Part shown: in pieces, positions 24,859 through 32,892 of the stretch
How the letters are laid out: the number at the start of each line of letters is the position of its first letter
How positions within the stretch are numbered: the stretch's first letter is position 1
The notes under the pieces: generated by a model
Databases searched by the model: none
Told to the model about the DNA's origin: nothing
Seen by the model: only the letters and a program-made list of their open reading frames with translations
NCBI GenBank assembly: GCA_019415435.1
Contig: DXZE01000005.1
Span: forward strand, 4,504-68,503
Direction of reading: 5' to 3'
DNA: 64,000 bases
Source: Erysipelotrichaceae bacterium
GTDB lineage: Bacteria > Bacillota_I > Bacilli_A > Erysipelotrichales > Erysipelotrichaceae
Made by a program: the position numbers and the translations under genes

Positions 24859-25803
24859 TTACCATGTAACTGCTACATCGACACTTGTACCAGATCCATT
24901 TACTGCAAATTCACCTGTATCACATACAAGTGCTTTTCCTAAAGAGATATCCATAACGGATCCCTTAGGATGGCTTCTAAGATCCGCTGCGACCATGACA
25001 TATGGCCCCAGCATCCTGGCACCATCCTTACGTACCCAGTATGGATACTCTGCTTCATGAAAGCCCATGGAACGCATCACACTGATAACCCCGGACATAT
25101 TCAGATTGTAATATGTCTCTTTACCAGATGGTCCATATACAGAGCCTTTGGAAGTACTTAATACAGCACCATTCCATGTATATACCACCGGTTCATTCTG
25201 AATGGTTTTTAATCTTTCCGAGAAAGTAAGCTTATGATCCTGCAGGGAATCTTTTAAGACATATCCTGTAACACCATTTACTTCTGTTCTTGCATATGTA
25301 TCTGATAAACCTGTTACAGTCACTGCATCATTCTGTTCTAATTGTGTTAACGCTTGAGAATCTTTGGATGGTTCTGCATAGACACTTACTGTATCCAATG
25401 CATACATTACCTGATTGACTTCATCAAAGATTTCATCTTTTGAATCTTTCAAGAGTTCAGAAGATACCCATCCTGTATTTCCTTCTGTATCAAGGATCCA
25501 GGCATAGTCATCATTTTCTTCCAGCACATAAACAGAATCACGTTTCTTCAGATCATCTGTTACAGCTGAAAGCATCTGCGGCTTTACTAATAAACCTGTA
25601 TCTGCATTCAGATACTTCACTTCTGATTCATCGAGTCTTTCTAATACTGCCTCTTCATCATAGGAATCTTCCGGATTTCCTAATGTGACAGACGCAACAG
25701 ATAAAGAAGTCATATCGTCTTCATCATCTGCCAATGCCTCATGCAAAGGTGCACACTGACTGACAACATACAATGCCAATACTGCTGGTACTTTCGTTTT
25801 CAT
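24859..25803 (-). CDS. Secreted SH3-domain protein with C-terminal 3D/DPBB-like domain
   Basis: The roughly 314-residue exported protein has a signal peptide and an acidic linker. Two bacterial SH3-like repeats follow (about 70-120 with WILDTEGNTGWVSSELL, and about 135-190 with TEVNGVTGYVLKDSL). The C-terminal part contains GPYVMVAADLRSHPKGS and ALVCDTGEFAVNGSGTSVDV, which resembles the double-psi 3D domain of cell-wall lytic proteins. The second of two adjacent ATGs (25803) is chosen because GGGAGG sits 5 bases upstream. A cell-wall role is probable, but the enzymatic activity is uncertain. Confidence 0.75.
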   Translation of the reverse strand: MKTKVPAVLALYVVSQCAPLHEALADDEDDMTSLSVASVTLGNPEDSYDEEAVLERLDESEVKYLNADTGLLVKPQMLSAVTDDLKKRDSVYVLEENDDYAWILDTEGNTGWVSSELLKDSKDEIFDEVNQVMYALDTVSVYAEPSKDSQALTQLEQNDAVTVTGLSDTYARTEVNGVTGYVLKDSLQDHKLTFSERLKTIQNEPVVYTWNGAVLSTSKGSVYGPSGKETYYNLNMSGVISVMRSMGFHEAEYPYWVRKDGARMLGPYVMVAADLRSHPKGSVMDISLGKALVCDTGEFAVNGSGTSVDVAVTW

Positions 25804-25932
25804 CATTGCCTCCCTTGTCCCGCATATGCAGGTACAACAGTGAGGCATTTTATAAAACAAAGTATAAATAAGTCAAATTTTAGGCATATTTAAGCGTTTT
25901 CATTGCAATTTTTCACATTTCAGTCACATATT

Positions 25933-26715
25933 TCATGAAATAAGACCATAATGTTTCAAAGCACCGATGATACCATCATTTCTACAAGTAGCTGTGACAT
26001 AATCTGCGTGTTTCTTTACTTCATCACTGGCATTACCCATAGCTACACCAATACCGGCCGCTTCAATTATATCGATATCATTTCCACCATCGCCAAATGC
26101 CATGCATTCATTCATATCAAAGCCATAGTAATCCATTACCTTTTTGATTCCTGCCGACTTGGAGCACTCCGCAGGGATCAGATCCACTGCCTGGTTCCAC
26201 CACCTGACAGCCTTCACACGGGTAATACCTTTTAATAACTGTGCATCCTGATCCGGGGTCGTACAAACCATCATCTGAAATATACTTTTTCGCATAAATT
26301 TTTCAAAATCATCATCCGTTAAAACGACATTTCTGTGCCCGGAGAATTCCATATACTCTTCCATTGTGTCTTCCTCTCCATTTGTGCCGAAGAAGCTCAA
26401 TGAACATAGACCCGTCACCTTATGCATACGTCTGGCATTATATACAATGTTATAAACATCCGGATAACGTATTGTTTTGCAGAAAATCGTATTCTCTTTG
26501 TCATAGCAGTATGCACCATTAAAGCAGATGGCTCCATCAAACTCCAGATGCTTTGTCGTTGGCAGAAAGAATGGTGGCCTGCCTGTCGCATAAAAGATCT
26601 TGATTCCCTTATCCTGTAACTCATGCAGGGTATCCTTTACCCAGATACTGATACCATCCGCTTCCACATCAATTAATGTACCGTCTATATCAAAAAACAC
26701 TGCTTTAATTTCCAT
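25933..26715 (-). CDS. Cof-type HAD hydrolase
   Basis: This 260-residue HAD phosphatase of the Cof/sugar-phosphatase class IIB group has the nucleophile motif FFDIDGTLID (Asp9, Asp11), YATGRPPFF near 42, a large cap domain, and motif IV FGDGGNDIDIIEAAGIGVAMGNA near 210. Such proteins dephosphorylate sugar phosphates, PLP or flavin intermediates. The specific substrate is unknown. It follows the small upstream gene with an 11-bp overlap, indicating coupling. Confidence 0.92.
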   Translation of the reverse strand: MEIKAVFFDIDGTLIDVEADGISIWVKDTLHELQDKGIKIFYATGRPPFFLPTTKHLEFDGAICFNGAYCYDKENTIFCKTIRYPDVYNIVYNARRMHKVTGLCSLSFFGTNGEEDTMEEYMEFSGHRNVVLTDDDFEKFMRKSIFQMMVCTTPDQDAQLLKGITRVKAVRWWNQAVDLIPAECSKSAGIKKVMDYYGFDMNECMAFGDGGNDIDIIEAAGIGVAMGNASDEVKKHADYVTATCRNDGIIGALKHYGLIS

Positions 26716-26953
26716 ACTTCTTAATTCCTCTTCTCTTGCTTAAAGATGGCAATGCACCTGTTTCCATATAGTGATGTGCAACAGAAAGCATATCTTCATG
26801 TACAGTTAATAACTGCATGCGTGTAGCAACATTTTTTTCCATTGCATACACGGTTTTACCATCACATATAAGCTCACATTTATAGCTTCCGGCTTCTTCT
26901 GTATTCTCTTTCAGCCAAACGTTATGTTCTCTTTCGACCCATTTTTCGCTCAT
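26705..26953 (-). CDS. Small hypothetical protein coupled to the HAD hydrolase
   Basis: This 82-residue soluble protein starts most likely at MSEKWVERE (26953), though the frame is open to 27004. It looks like a small alpha/beta domain: CELICDGKTVYAMEKNVATR is followed by MLSVAHHYMETGALPSLSKR. No family is recognised. The 3' end overlaps the HAD gene by 11 bp, so it is probably a real gene of that operon. The ribosome site is poor. Confidence 0.6.
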   Translation of the reverse strand: MSEKWVEREHNVWLKENTEEAGSYKCELICDGKTVYAMEKNVATRMQLLTVHEDMLSVAHHYMETGALPSLSKRRGIKKYGN

Positions 26954-27057
26954 GTCTATATTTTCGCATAAAAAGGAAATAAGCACATCATATTCAAAAT
27001 ACAAGAATTGGATTTATATGAATTCAGAACTGCGCTTATCCCTGTTGGAGAAGGTTT

Positions 27058-27129
27058 ATGGAAGAGAAAGACGAAACATCATTATCATTGGAAGAACTGG
27101 AAGAAGTATTACAGGAAATCCGTTACTGA
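27058..27129 (+). CDS. Possible 23-residue small protein
   Basis: ATG 27058 is preceded by GGAGAAGG about 4-10 bases upstream. The frame encodes a very acidic peptide (MEEKDETSLSLEELEEVLQE, ending IRY) predicted to be one amphipathic helix. A strong terminator follows 3 bases after the stop. No promoter is obvious, and a longer frame in another phase overlaps it, so this is only a candidate. Confidence 0.3.
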   Translation: MEEKDETSLSLEELEEVLQEIRY

Positions 27130-27159
27130 AAAGGACAGCGTATGCTGTCCTCTTTCTTT
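27129..27159. terminator. Bidirectional terminator
   Basis: GGACAGC and GCTGTCC pair around a GTAT loop, with TCTTTCTTT on the plus side and AAAAG (a U-rich tail on the minus strand) on the other. It serves the phosphoglucomutase gene on the minus strand. Confidence 0.75.
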
Positions 27160-28852
27160 ACTGTACGGATTTTACCTTGCTTAATACTTCTTCCTTGATT
27201 TCTTCATTCACACGCAATGCATTCTCACGTGAATCCTGATTGGAATAGAAGTAGAACTTGATCTTTGGTTCTGTACCAGATGGTCTGATTGCAAACCAGC
27301 TGCCATTAGCAAGGAAGAAACGCAATGCATTCTGCGGTGGAATATCTTCATAGCCATTTGTATAGTCAATGATCTTTTCTACCTTGTACCCAGAGACTTC
27401 TTCCGGTAAGTTAGCACGGATCCACTTCATCATACGCTGGATTCTTTCAGCACCAGGAATACCTTCCAATACGATATTCGGTTCATCCTCTGCAAAGTAT
27501 CCATACTTTGCGTATATCTCCTGCAGAACATCCCATAATGTCTTGCCCTGTTTGCGGTAATACGCTGCTGCTTCAGCCACAAGCATACCTGCAGAAATAC
27601 CATCCTTGTCTCTGATATCCTCACACGCGGCATAACCTACAGATTCTTCATAACCGAATAAATATGTATAACCATGTTCATGCAGGTAAGGAACCTTACC
27701 GCATATATTCTTGAATCCGGTTAATGTTTCAAACATCTTAACGCCATAAGCTTCTGCCATAATGGTAGATAGTGTAGAAGTCACAATTGACTTAACCATG
27801 GCACCCTTGGCAGGTAATGTACCGGCTGTTTTATGACCTTCCAGAATATAGTTAACAAGCAGATAACCAGTCTGGTTGCCGTTTAAAGGAATGTACTTGC
27901 CTTCCTTGTTTCTGATCTCAATCGCAAAGCGGTCTGAATCCGGATCCGTAGCCATCAGCAATTCCGCATTGAATTCCTGTCCGTGCTTTTCCGCTAAAGC
28001 AAATGCCTTAGGATCTTCCGGATTCGGATACCCTACAGTTGTGAAATCAGGATCAGGGTTTTCCTGTTCTGGTACAATCTGCCAGTTTGTAAAGCCTCTG
28101 TCCTTTAACATCTGTCTGAATGGAATAGAACCACATCCATTTAATGGTGTATAGACTAGTGGAATAGAAAGATCCAGTTCATCACCGGAATGGATCGCAA
28201 GCCCTTCAATCTTATCAAGATATTCGCGATCATAGTCAGATCCAAGAACAGTAATCTTACCTTCTTCCACATCCTGTTTATAGTCTGATGTCCTGATACC
28301 AGTCCAGATATCCACAGCATTGATCTTTTCAGTCATGCCATCAGCGACATCTGAAGAAACCTGGCATCCATCTTCCCAATATGCCTTATAACCGTTGTAT
28401 TCCTTAGGGTTATGAGATGCAGTGATATTGATTCCGGAAATGGTATTCAGTCTGCGTACCATATAAGCCAGTTCTGGTGTTGGTCTTAAGTCTGGAAATG
28501 TATAAACCTTTATGCCATTAGCCGCAAAGATTCCTGCCGCAAGTTCACTGAACTCCTTTGAGAAATGTCTTGGATCATGGGCAATAACAACACCCCTGTC
28601 CATAGCTTCCTTACCATGAGAAACAATATAATCCGCAATTCCCTGACTTGCTTTACCAACCGTCAGAAAGTTCATGCGGTTTGTACCGGCACCTACTTTT
28701 CCACGTAAGCCGGCTGTACCAAACTTCAGATCCTGATAGAAACGATCTTCAATCTCTGCAGGATCATCCTTGATATTCTTTAATTCCTCTTTTAAAGGAT
28801 CTGCGTCCTGCAGATGATCCAGCCACTCCTGGTATCTTTCCTGTACATTCAT
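27158..28852 (-). CDS. Phosphoglucomutase/phosphomannomutase
   Basis: The 564-residue alpha-D-phosphohexomutase interconverts glucose-1-P and glucose-6-P, supplying UDP-glucose for glycolipid and wall glycan synthesis. The four conserved sites are present: LKFGTAGLRGKVGAG near 45, phosphoserine loop TASHNPKEYNGYKAYW near 146, metal loop ATDPDSDRFA near 308 and phosphate-binding RPSGTEPKIKFY near 530. Length and motifs match Gram-positive PgcA. The ribosome site GGAGG is about 13 bases upstream, a little far. Confidence 0.95.
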   Translation of the reverse strand: MNVQERYQEWLDHLQDADPLKEELKNIKDDPAEIEDRFYQDLKFGTAGLRGKVGAGTNRMNFLTVGKASQGIADYIVSHGKEAMDRGVVIAHDPRHFSKEFSELAAGIFAANGIKVYTFPDLRPTPELAYMVRRLNTISGINITASHNPKEYNGYKAYWEDGCQVSSDVADGMTEKINAVDIWTGIRTSDYKQDVEEGKITVLGSDYDREYLDKIEGLAIHSGDELDLSIPLVYTPLNGCGSIPFRQMLKDRGFTNWQIVPEQENPDPDFTTVGYPNPEDPKAFALAEKHGQEFNAELLMATDPDSDRFAIEIRNKEGKYIPLNGNQTGYLLVNYILEGHKTAGTLPAKGAMVKSIVTSTLSTIMAEAYGVKMFETLTGFKNICGKVPYLHEHGYTYLFGYEESVGYAACEDIRDKDGISAGMLVAEAAAYYRKQGKTLWDVLQEIYAKYGYFAEDEPNIVLEGIPGAERIQRMMKWIRANLPEEVSGYKVEKIIDYTNGYEDIPPQNALRFFLANGSWFAIRPSGTEPKIKFYFYSNQDSRENALRVNEEIKEEVLSKVKSVQ

Positions 28853-28916
28853 ATGATATTTATTACCTCCAAAAACCTCTGCCTCTATTGTAAATCAAAA
28901 CATGCAAAGAGTCAGT

Positions 28917-29513
28917 TTATCTTGTAAAATCTGTTATCTTATCCGGTATATCCATAGGCTGGATCAATCCTTTTTCCTTACCTGCTTCTATACTCTTTAG
29001 CATCCAGCTCATATATTGTGCTAACTTATGCATAGTCTCCATATCTGTATCATCATCTTCATGAATGCAGAAACAATCAGAAGAAGTTATAACCGGCATA
29101 TCTGCCTGATAGAAATAATCATTCAGCATGCTATAAGCATTCTTATAACTGTTACTCCTTGCATAAAGCATAACTGCCCCAGCCTTATGTGCCATTCTTT
29201 CATTGCCACAACGGAATAACCTGTTCATGAATTCAATGACTTTCTTATCTGGTTCTGAAAAGAATACATCAGAAGCTACTATAAAAGCATCATACTGATC
29301 ACTATGATCTATTACTTCATTCACTGCATCAGAGAATATGCATCTTCTCTTCTTAATGCATTTACCACAGGCAGTGCATGGATGAATATCTTCTTTTAAA
29401 GAGATAACATCAGAATCAATCTGTTCATCATTTAAACAGTCTCTGCATTTCTCAATACCTTTATACAGAACACTGTCTTTATGTCCATTTCCATCTATAA
29501 ATAAAACTCTCAT
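28917..29513 (-). CDS. Iron-sulfur flavoprotein (NADPH-dependent FMN reductase-like)
   Basis: This 198-residue flavodoxin-fold protein begins at MRVLFIDGNGHKDS, which is the typical FMN-phosphate loop region. The apparent open frame upstream to 29819 overlaps the divergent lipoprotein gene and is not coding. The Cys motif PCTACGKCIKKRRCIF (near 50) could bind a 4Fe-4S cluster, as in iron-sulfur flavoproteins. YDAFIVASDVFFSEPD follows as the second flavin-contact strand. It probably moves electrons to small acceptors; the partner is unknown. It shares a symmetric promoter with the lipoprotein gene. Confidence 0.8.
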   Translation of the reverse strand: MRVLFIDGNGHKDSVLYKGIEKCRDCLNDEQIDSDVISLKEDIHPCTACGKCIKKRRCIFSDAVNEVIDHSDQYDAFIVASDVFFSEPDKKVIEFMNRLFRCGNERMAHKAGAVMLYARSNSYKNAYSMLNDYFYQADMPVITSSDCFCIHEDDDTDMETMHKLAQYMSWMLKSIEAGKEKGLIQPMDIPDKITDFTR

Positions 29514-29528
29514 ACAAAACTCAGAACT

Positions 29529-29536
29529 ATTATAAT
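29529..29536. promoter_or_regulatory. Symmetric -10 element shared by divergent genes
   Basis: ATTATAAT is a palindrome containing TATAAT on both strands (29531-29536 plus, 29534-29529 minus). It lies between the divergent flavoprotein and lipoprotein starts. Confidence 0.5.
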
Positions 29537-29553
29537 GGATAAGAGGTATTTCT

Positions 29554-30132
29554 ATGAAAAAACTATTCACTGTATTATTAACCATTCTGTTTCTGACAGG
29601 CTGTTCATCGCCTTCTCCTGAATCCACTGTAAACAGTTTCTTTGAAGCATTGGAAAAAGGAGATATGGATACTGCCGAAACATATATTGATGATGATATT
29701 TCAGATACAATTGGAGAAAGCTTTGAATCCTTAGATGAAATATCAGATGAATTCAAAGATGCAGGTGCAGATAAAGATGCCCAGAATGAAGTAAAGGGAT
29801 TGAAAAATACTTTAGTCAAAGCAGCATTTCAATCCCATAAAGTAGACAAAACAGATAATACTTCTGATACCGAAGCTACCGTTACAGTAACTGTCACAGG
29901 TGTCACTGATGAATCTATGACAGATGCCATGGCATCTATAGATTACTCTGATTTCTACAGTACCATTGATTCTGATACATCAGAGAAAGAACTCTATAAC
30001 AAAGCCGCAGACTTCCTGGATGTACAGACTGAAAAAGCATTGAAGTCAGCTGACACAGGAGAAACAAAGTATAAATTAACTCTTGAAAAGAAGAATGCCG
30101 GATGGATTATTAAGAACATTGAGACAGAATAA
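29554..30132 (+). CDS. Lipoprotein, DUF4878/DUF5105-like
   Basis: This 192-residue lipoprotein has lipobox FLTGC (Cys17). It is an acidic protein with the NTF2-like opening PESTVNSFFEALEKGDMDTA, a pattern of extracellular DUF4878/DUF5105 proteins, and ends in a beta strand KLTLEKKNAGWIIKNIE. The role is unknown. The ribosome site is AAGAGGT. No clear terminator separates it from the tRNA-Val promoter. Confidence 0.8.
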   Translation: MKKLFTVLLTILFLTGCSSPSPESTVNSFFEALEKGDMDTAETYIDDDISDTIGESFESLDEISDEFKDAGADKDAQNEVKGLKNTLVKAAFQSHKVDKTDNTSDTEATVTVTVTGVTDESMTDAMASIDYSDFYSTIDSDTSEKELYNKAADFLDVQTEKALKSADTGETKYKLTLEKKNAGWIIKNIETE

Positions 30133-30137
30133 AATAA

Positions 30138-30165
30138 TTGCATAATCCTGTGTTTATGTTATGAT
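30138..30165 (+). promoter_or_regulatory. Promoter of tRNA-Val
   Basis: TTGCAT (30138-30143) and TATGAT (30160-30165) are 16 bases apart and end 12 bases before the tRNA. Confidence 0.5.
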
Positions 30166-30177
30166 TCATAAGCACTT

Positions 30178-30250
30178 GAGTGTTTAGCTCAGCTGGGAGA
30201 GCACTTCCTTGACGTGGAAGGGGTCATGGGTTCGAGTCCCTTAACGCTCA
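30178..30250 (+). tRNA. tRNA-Val (anticodon GAC)
   Basis: The acceptor arms GAGTGTT and AACGCTC pair with one G-U. The anticodon stem CTTCC/GGAAG holds loop TTGACGT, giving GAC. The D arm and the T loop TTCGAGT are standard. It is the last recognisable host gene before the defence island. Confidence 0.93.
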
Positions 30251-30326
30251 CTCTATATTGATAGAATTGCCGCATAAACATGCGGTTTTTCTTTACTTAA
30301 TTTGAATACGCAGAGTAATTCGTAGA

Positions 30327-30614
30327 CTACTCTTTAGATTTTCTGTTTAAGAAAGCAGAAACAACTTTCACTTCCGGAGCAGTGCTGTACCAATTTAAAG
30401 ACATATCTTCGTTTCTCTGTCCCATCATCCTTTTTGTAACTGTAGGATTGATGCCATAGGCATAGCTATCGGCTGCCAGCGATTTTCGCATGATTTCACG
30501 ATCGTATATCTTATCTTTTTCATCTGGCATGTAATGACCATACTCAGACATACACTCACAAAAGCTTTGAAAAGTTTCCTCGAAAATGTAAAAAAAGGTA
30601 CTACCTACATATAG
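30327..30614 (-). pseudogene. Remnant of an unidentified gene at the island edge
   Basis: A frame open from about 30614 to the stop at 30327 reads FEETFQSFCECMSEYGHYMP and later ADSYAYGINPTVTKRMMGQR. The only ATG (30551) has no ribosome site and the frame is closed by TAA at 30617-30615, so the 5' part is missing. The composition looks coding. A truncated mobile-element protein is possible but not recognised. It marks the left edge of foreign sequence just after tRNA-Val. Confidence 0.4.
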
Positions 30615-30650
30615 TTAGCACCTCTAGTTATTTTTAATATTGCCACCGTT

Positions 30651-32818
30651 TTACTTTATCGACTCCAAATATTCAATTTCTTTATCTGTAAGCTTATAAA
30701 GTTTAAATACCATCTGATCAAGCAGGTCTTCCATTTTTAATGTATCTTCTCCATTTTTCTTTGCGGTCAATATCTGATCTACAACATCAATAAATTTCTG
30801 CTGATTATCTTTCGAAATTTCGGGTACAGGGAGCTTTTCAACGAACATAGGTTTATATTCAAAATAACCACCGTTACGCTCTACACCAAACTGACGGATA
30901 TACCAATCTCCAAGCTTGGAATTGAGAACCGCAAGAAGATATTTGTTTCCTGGAGTAATCATAGGAGATGGAGCATTTACAAGAATATCTTTATCAGCAA
31001 TTGCGAATTGTGCTGATCGGCATAAATTCCCCCATACAATTTTTGTTTTAGAAAATTCTTTCCAGTAACCAATCGAATCTTGTACCTCAAACCATTTGTT
31101 CGATGTCTTCTTTCGAGATTTTATTTCTTTACCATCTATAACATGCCTTGCTCCTGTTTGCTCTAAACGCTCAATACCAAAAGATAATAAATATTCTTTA
31201 ATTGCTGTATACTCATTAATGTCGTAATGCATACTCGGAAATGTTGCAATAAGCCATAAATCAGCATAATTGCAAACATATCTTTTGATATCCATACCTC
31301 TTAATATCGGCTTTATGATTTCAGCAGATTTTGAATCTTCAGCTATCAACTCATCTTTCTTCTCACCGGATATAATGAAAGCATCATTTAATCCGGTCAC
31401 AATTCCTCTATTTATAGATATATCCCAATTAGACAACGGTGTTCCAATCTTCTGCATCTTCTTGATGATGGCCTGAGCTTCCACGGGGAGAATGGTTATT
31501 GGATCACCTTTTTTACCCAAAGATATATTAACAATGTCGCCTTCCGTCAGAGTCTGTAATGACTTTCCGCTAAGCTCTAAAGACTTTGCATTGTAAGTAA
31601 GTTCCTTCCTCTGAACTTTCTGATAAAAGGATATTTCTGTATTTACAGTTGCTGCCTCAAAAACTCCGGCCCCAACTTCAATCAATACAAGCATATTTCC
31701 ATGACTGGCAAGATATTGTCTTGTAGCCTTCCCATATCCAGCCTTCATCCATTTATCGCTGCAGATCCATGCATCATATCCATGATTGACAGTCATTTCG
31801 ATTGCCCGCTCAAAAAACAAACAGTAAATATCACCTGTTTTTGCAAATGTTTCATAATTCATATCAGCGTACCGATCACCAAGTTTTTCACCGGCATCGT
31901 TGATTGCTGTCTGAAGCTGAATATATGGAGGATTCATTACTACAATGTCAAAACCGGTAAAGATATAATTATCAGTTAAAAGATCCGGAAATTCGATTCC
32001 CCAGTCAAATGAATCACGATAAATTTTATCTTTTGTTTCGTACTGCTTAAACAGGGAAAGCTGTTGCGTATGTGTATAAACCAGTTCTTTGATAGCACTG
32101 ATCCTTCTGCGAATGTCTTTTTACGGTCTTTGCTGCTCTCGTGTCTGTATGCATCAACATCATGCTTATACTCCTGCAGACGTCTCTTCATTTCTGCTGT
32201 GACATTAGACTTAAAAATCTTCTGCCCTGGAGTGCATGGCATTTTGCTGAATAAAGAATTACCGGTTTTGATATTGATATCAATATTAGGAAGTGTTTCC
32301 ATCACATTATTCTTGTAATAGGCATTTTTAAGTAATTCTATCCATAATCTCAGACGACAGATCTGAACCGCTTTGTCGTTCATATCAACACCAAACAGGC
32401 AATGTTCAATAATGTTTCTCTTTTCATTGAAAAGTGTTTCCTGAATACGTTGAGAAGCTTTACTTTCCTTATGATATTGAAATGGATTACCTTGTGCATC
32501 TGTAACCATCAATACATCATCCTGCACATAAATATCACAATCTCTTAACAGCTCATTTGTGCCATTCACAAAGATAATTCCAAGCCTTGACTTAATATAG
32601 ATTAACTGGTTCAAAGCAGATACCAGAAAATGTCCTGAGCCTACCGCAGGATCTATCTTCCTACCGTCTTTGATACCAAGCCCATAATGTAAAACATGCC
32701 GGGAAAGCCCAGAAAACAAGGCTTTCTCAGCACATTCTGTTGCGCTCGTTCCATTGACCGGCGCGGAAAATCCACTGTATGGGTTGCAAACACTCGCATA
32801 GTTCATAAACATTTGCAC
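30651..32818 (-). pseudogene. Eco57I-like adenine methyltransferase/type IIG enzyme, frameshifted and 5' truncated
   Basis: Two frames belong to one gene. The upstream part (32818-about 32100) has SAM motif I KIDPAVGSGHFLVSAL, FGVDMNDKAVQICRLRLWI and INIKTGNSL. The downstream part (about 32100-30651) continues with ISAIKELVYTHTQQLSLF, then FDIVVMNPPYIQLQ (catalytic NPPY) and a target-recognition half with EYKPMFVEKLPVP. They are joined by a single missing base near 32100 (AAGGATCAG where AAGGAATCAG would restore the frame). The normal 5' end is also absent. It is last in the defence operon and probably inactive unless the halves assemble. Confidence 0.8.
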
Positions 32819-32892
32819 CCTCCTTTATGGCTCTCAAGAAGAACAATTAAAATGTATATGTAACGTTAAAAAGTGTTAAATCATTAAAACGT

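Noticed and set aside
30178..30250. tRNA-Val as attachment site of the prophage
   Set aside because: No repeat of its 3' end was found near 43990-44200, and the defence island lies between; the evidence is only positional.
32080..32120. Programmed frameshift joining the two methyltransferase halves
   Set aside because: No slippery heptamer in the right frame at the junction; a plain one-base loss with 5' truncation explains it better.
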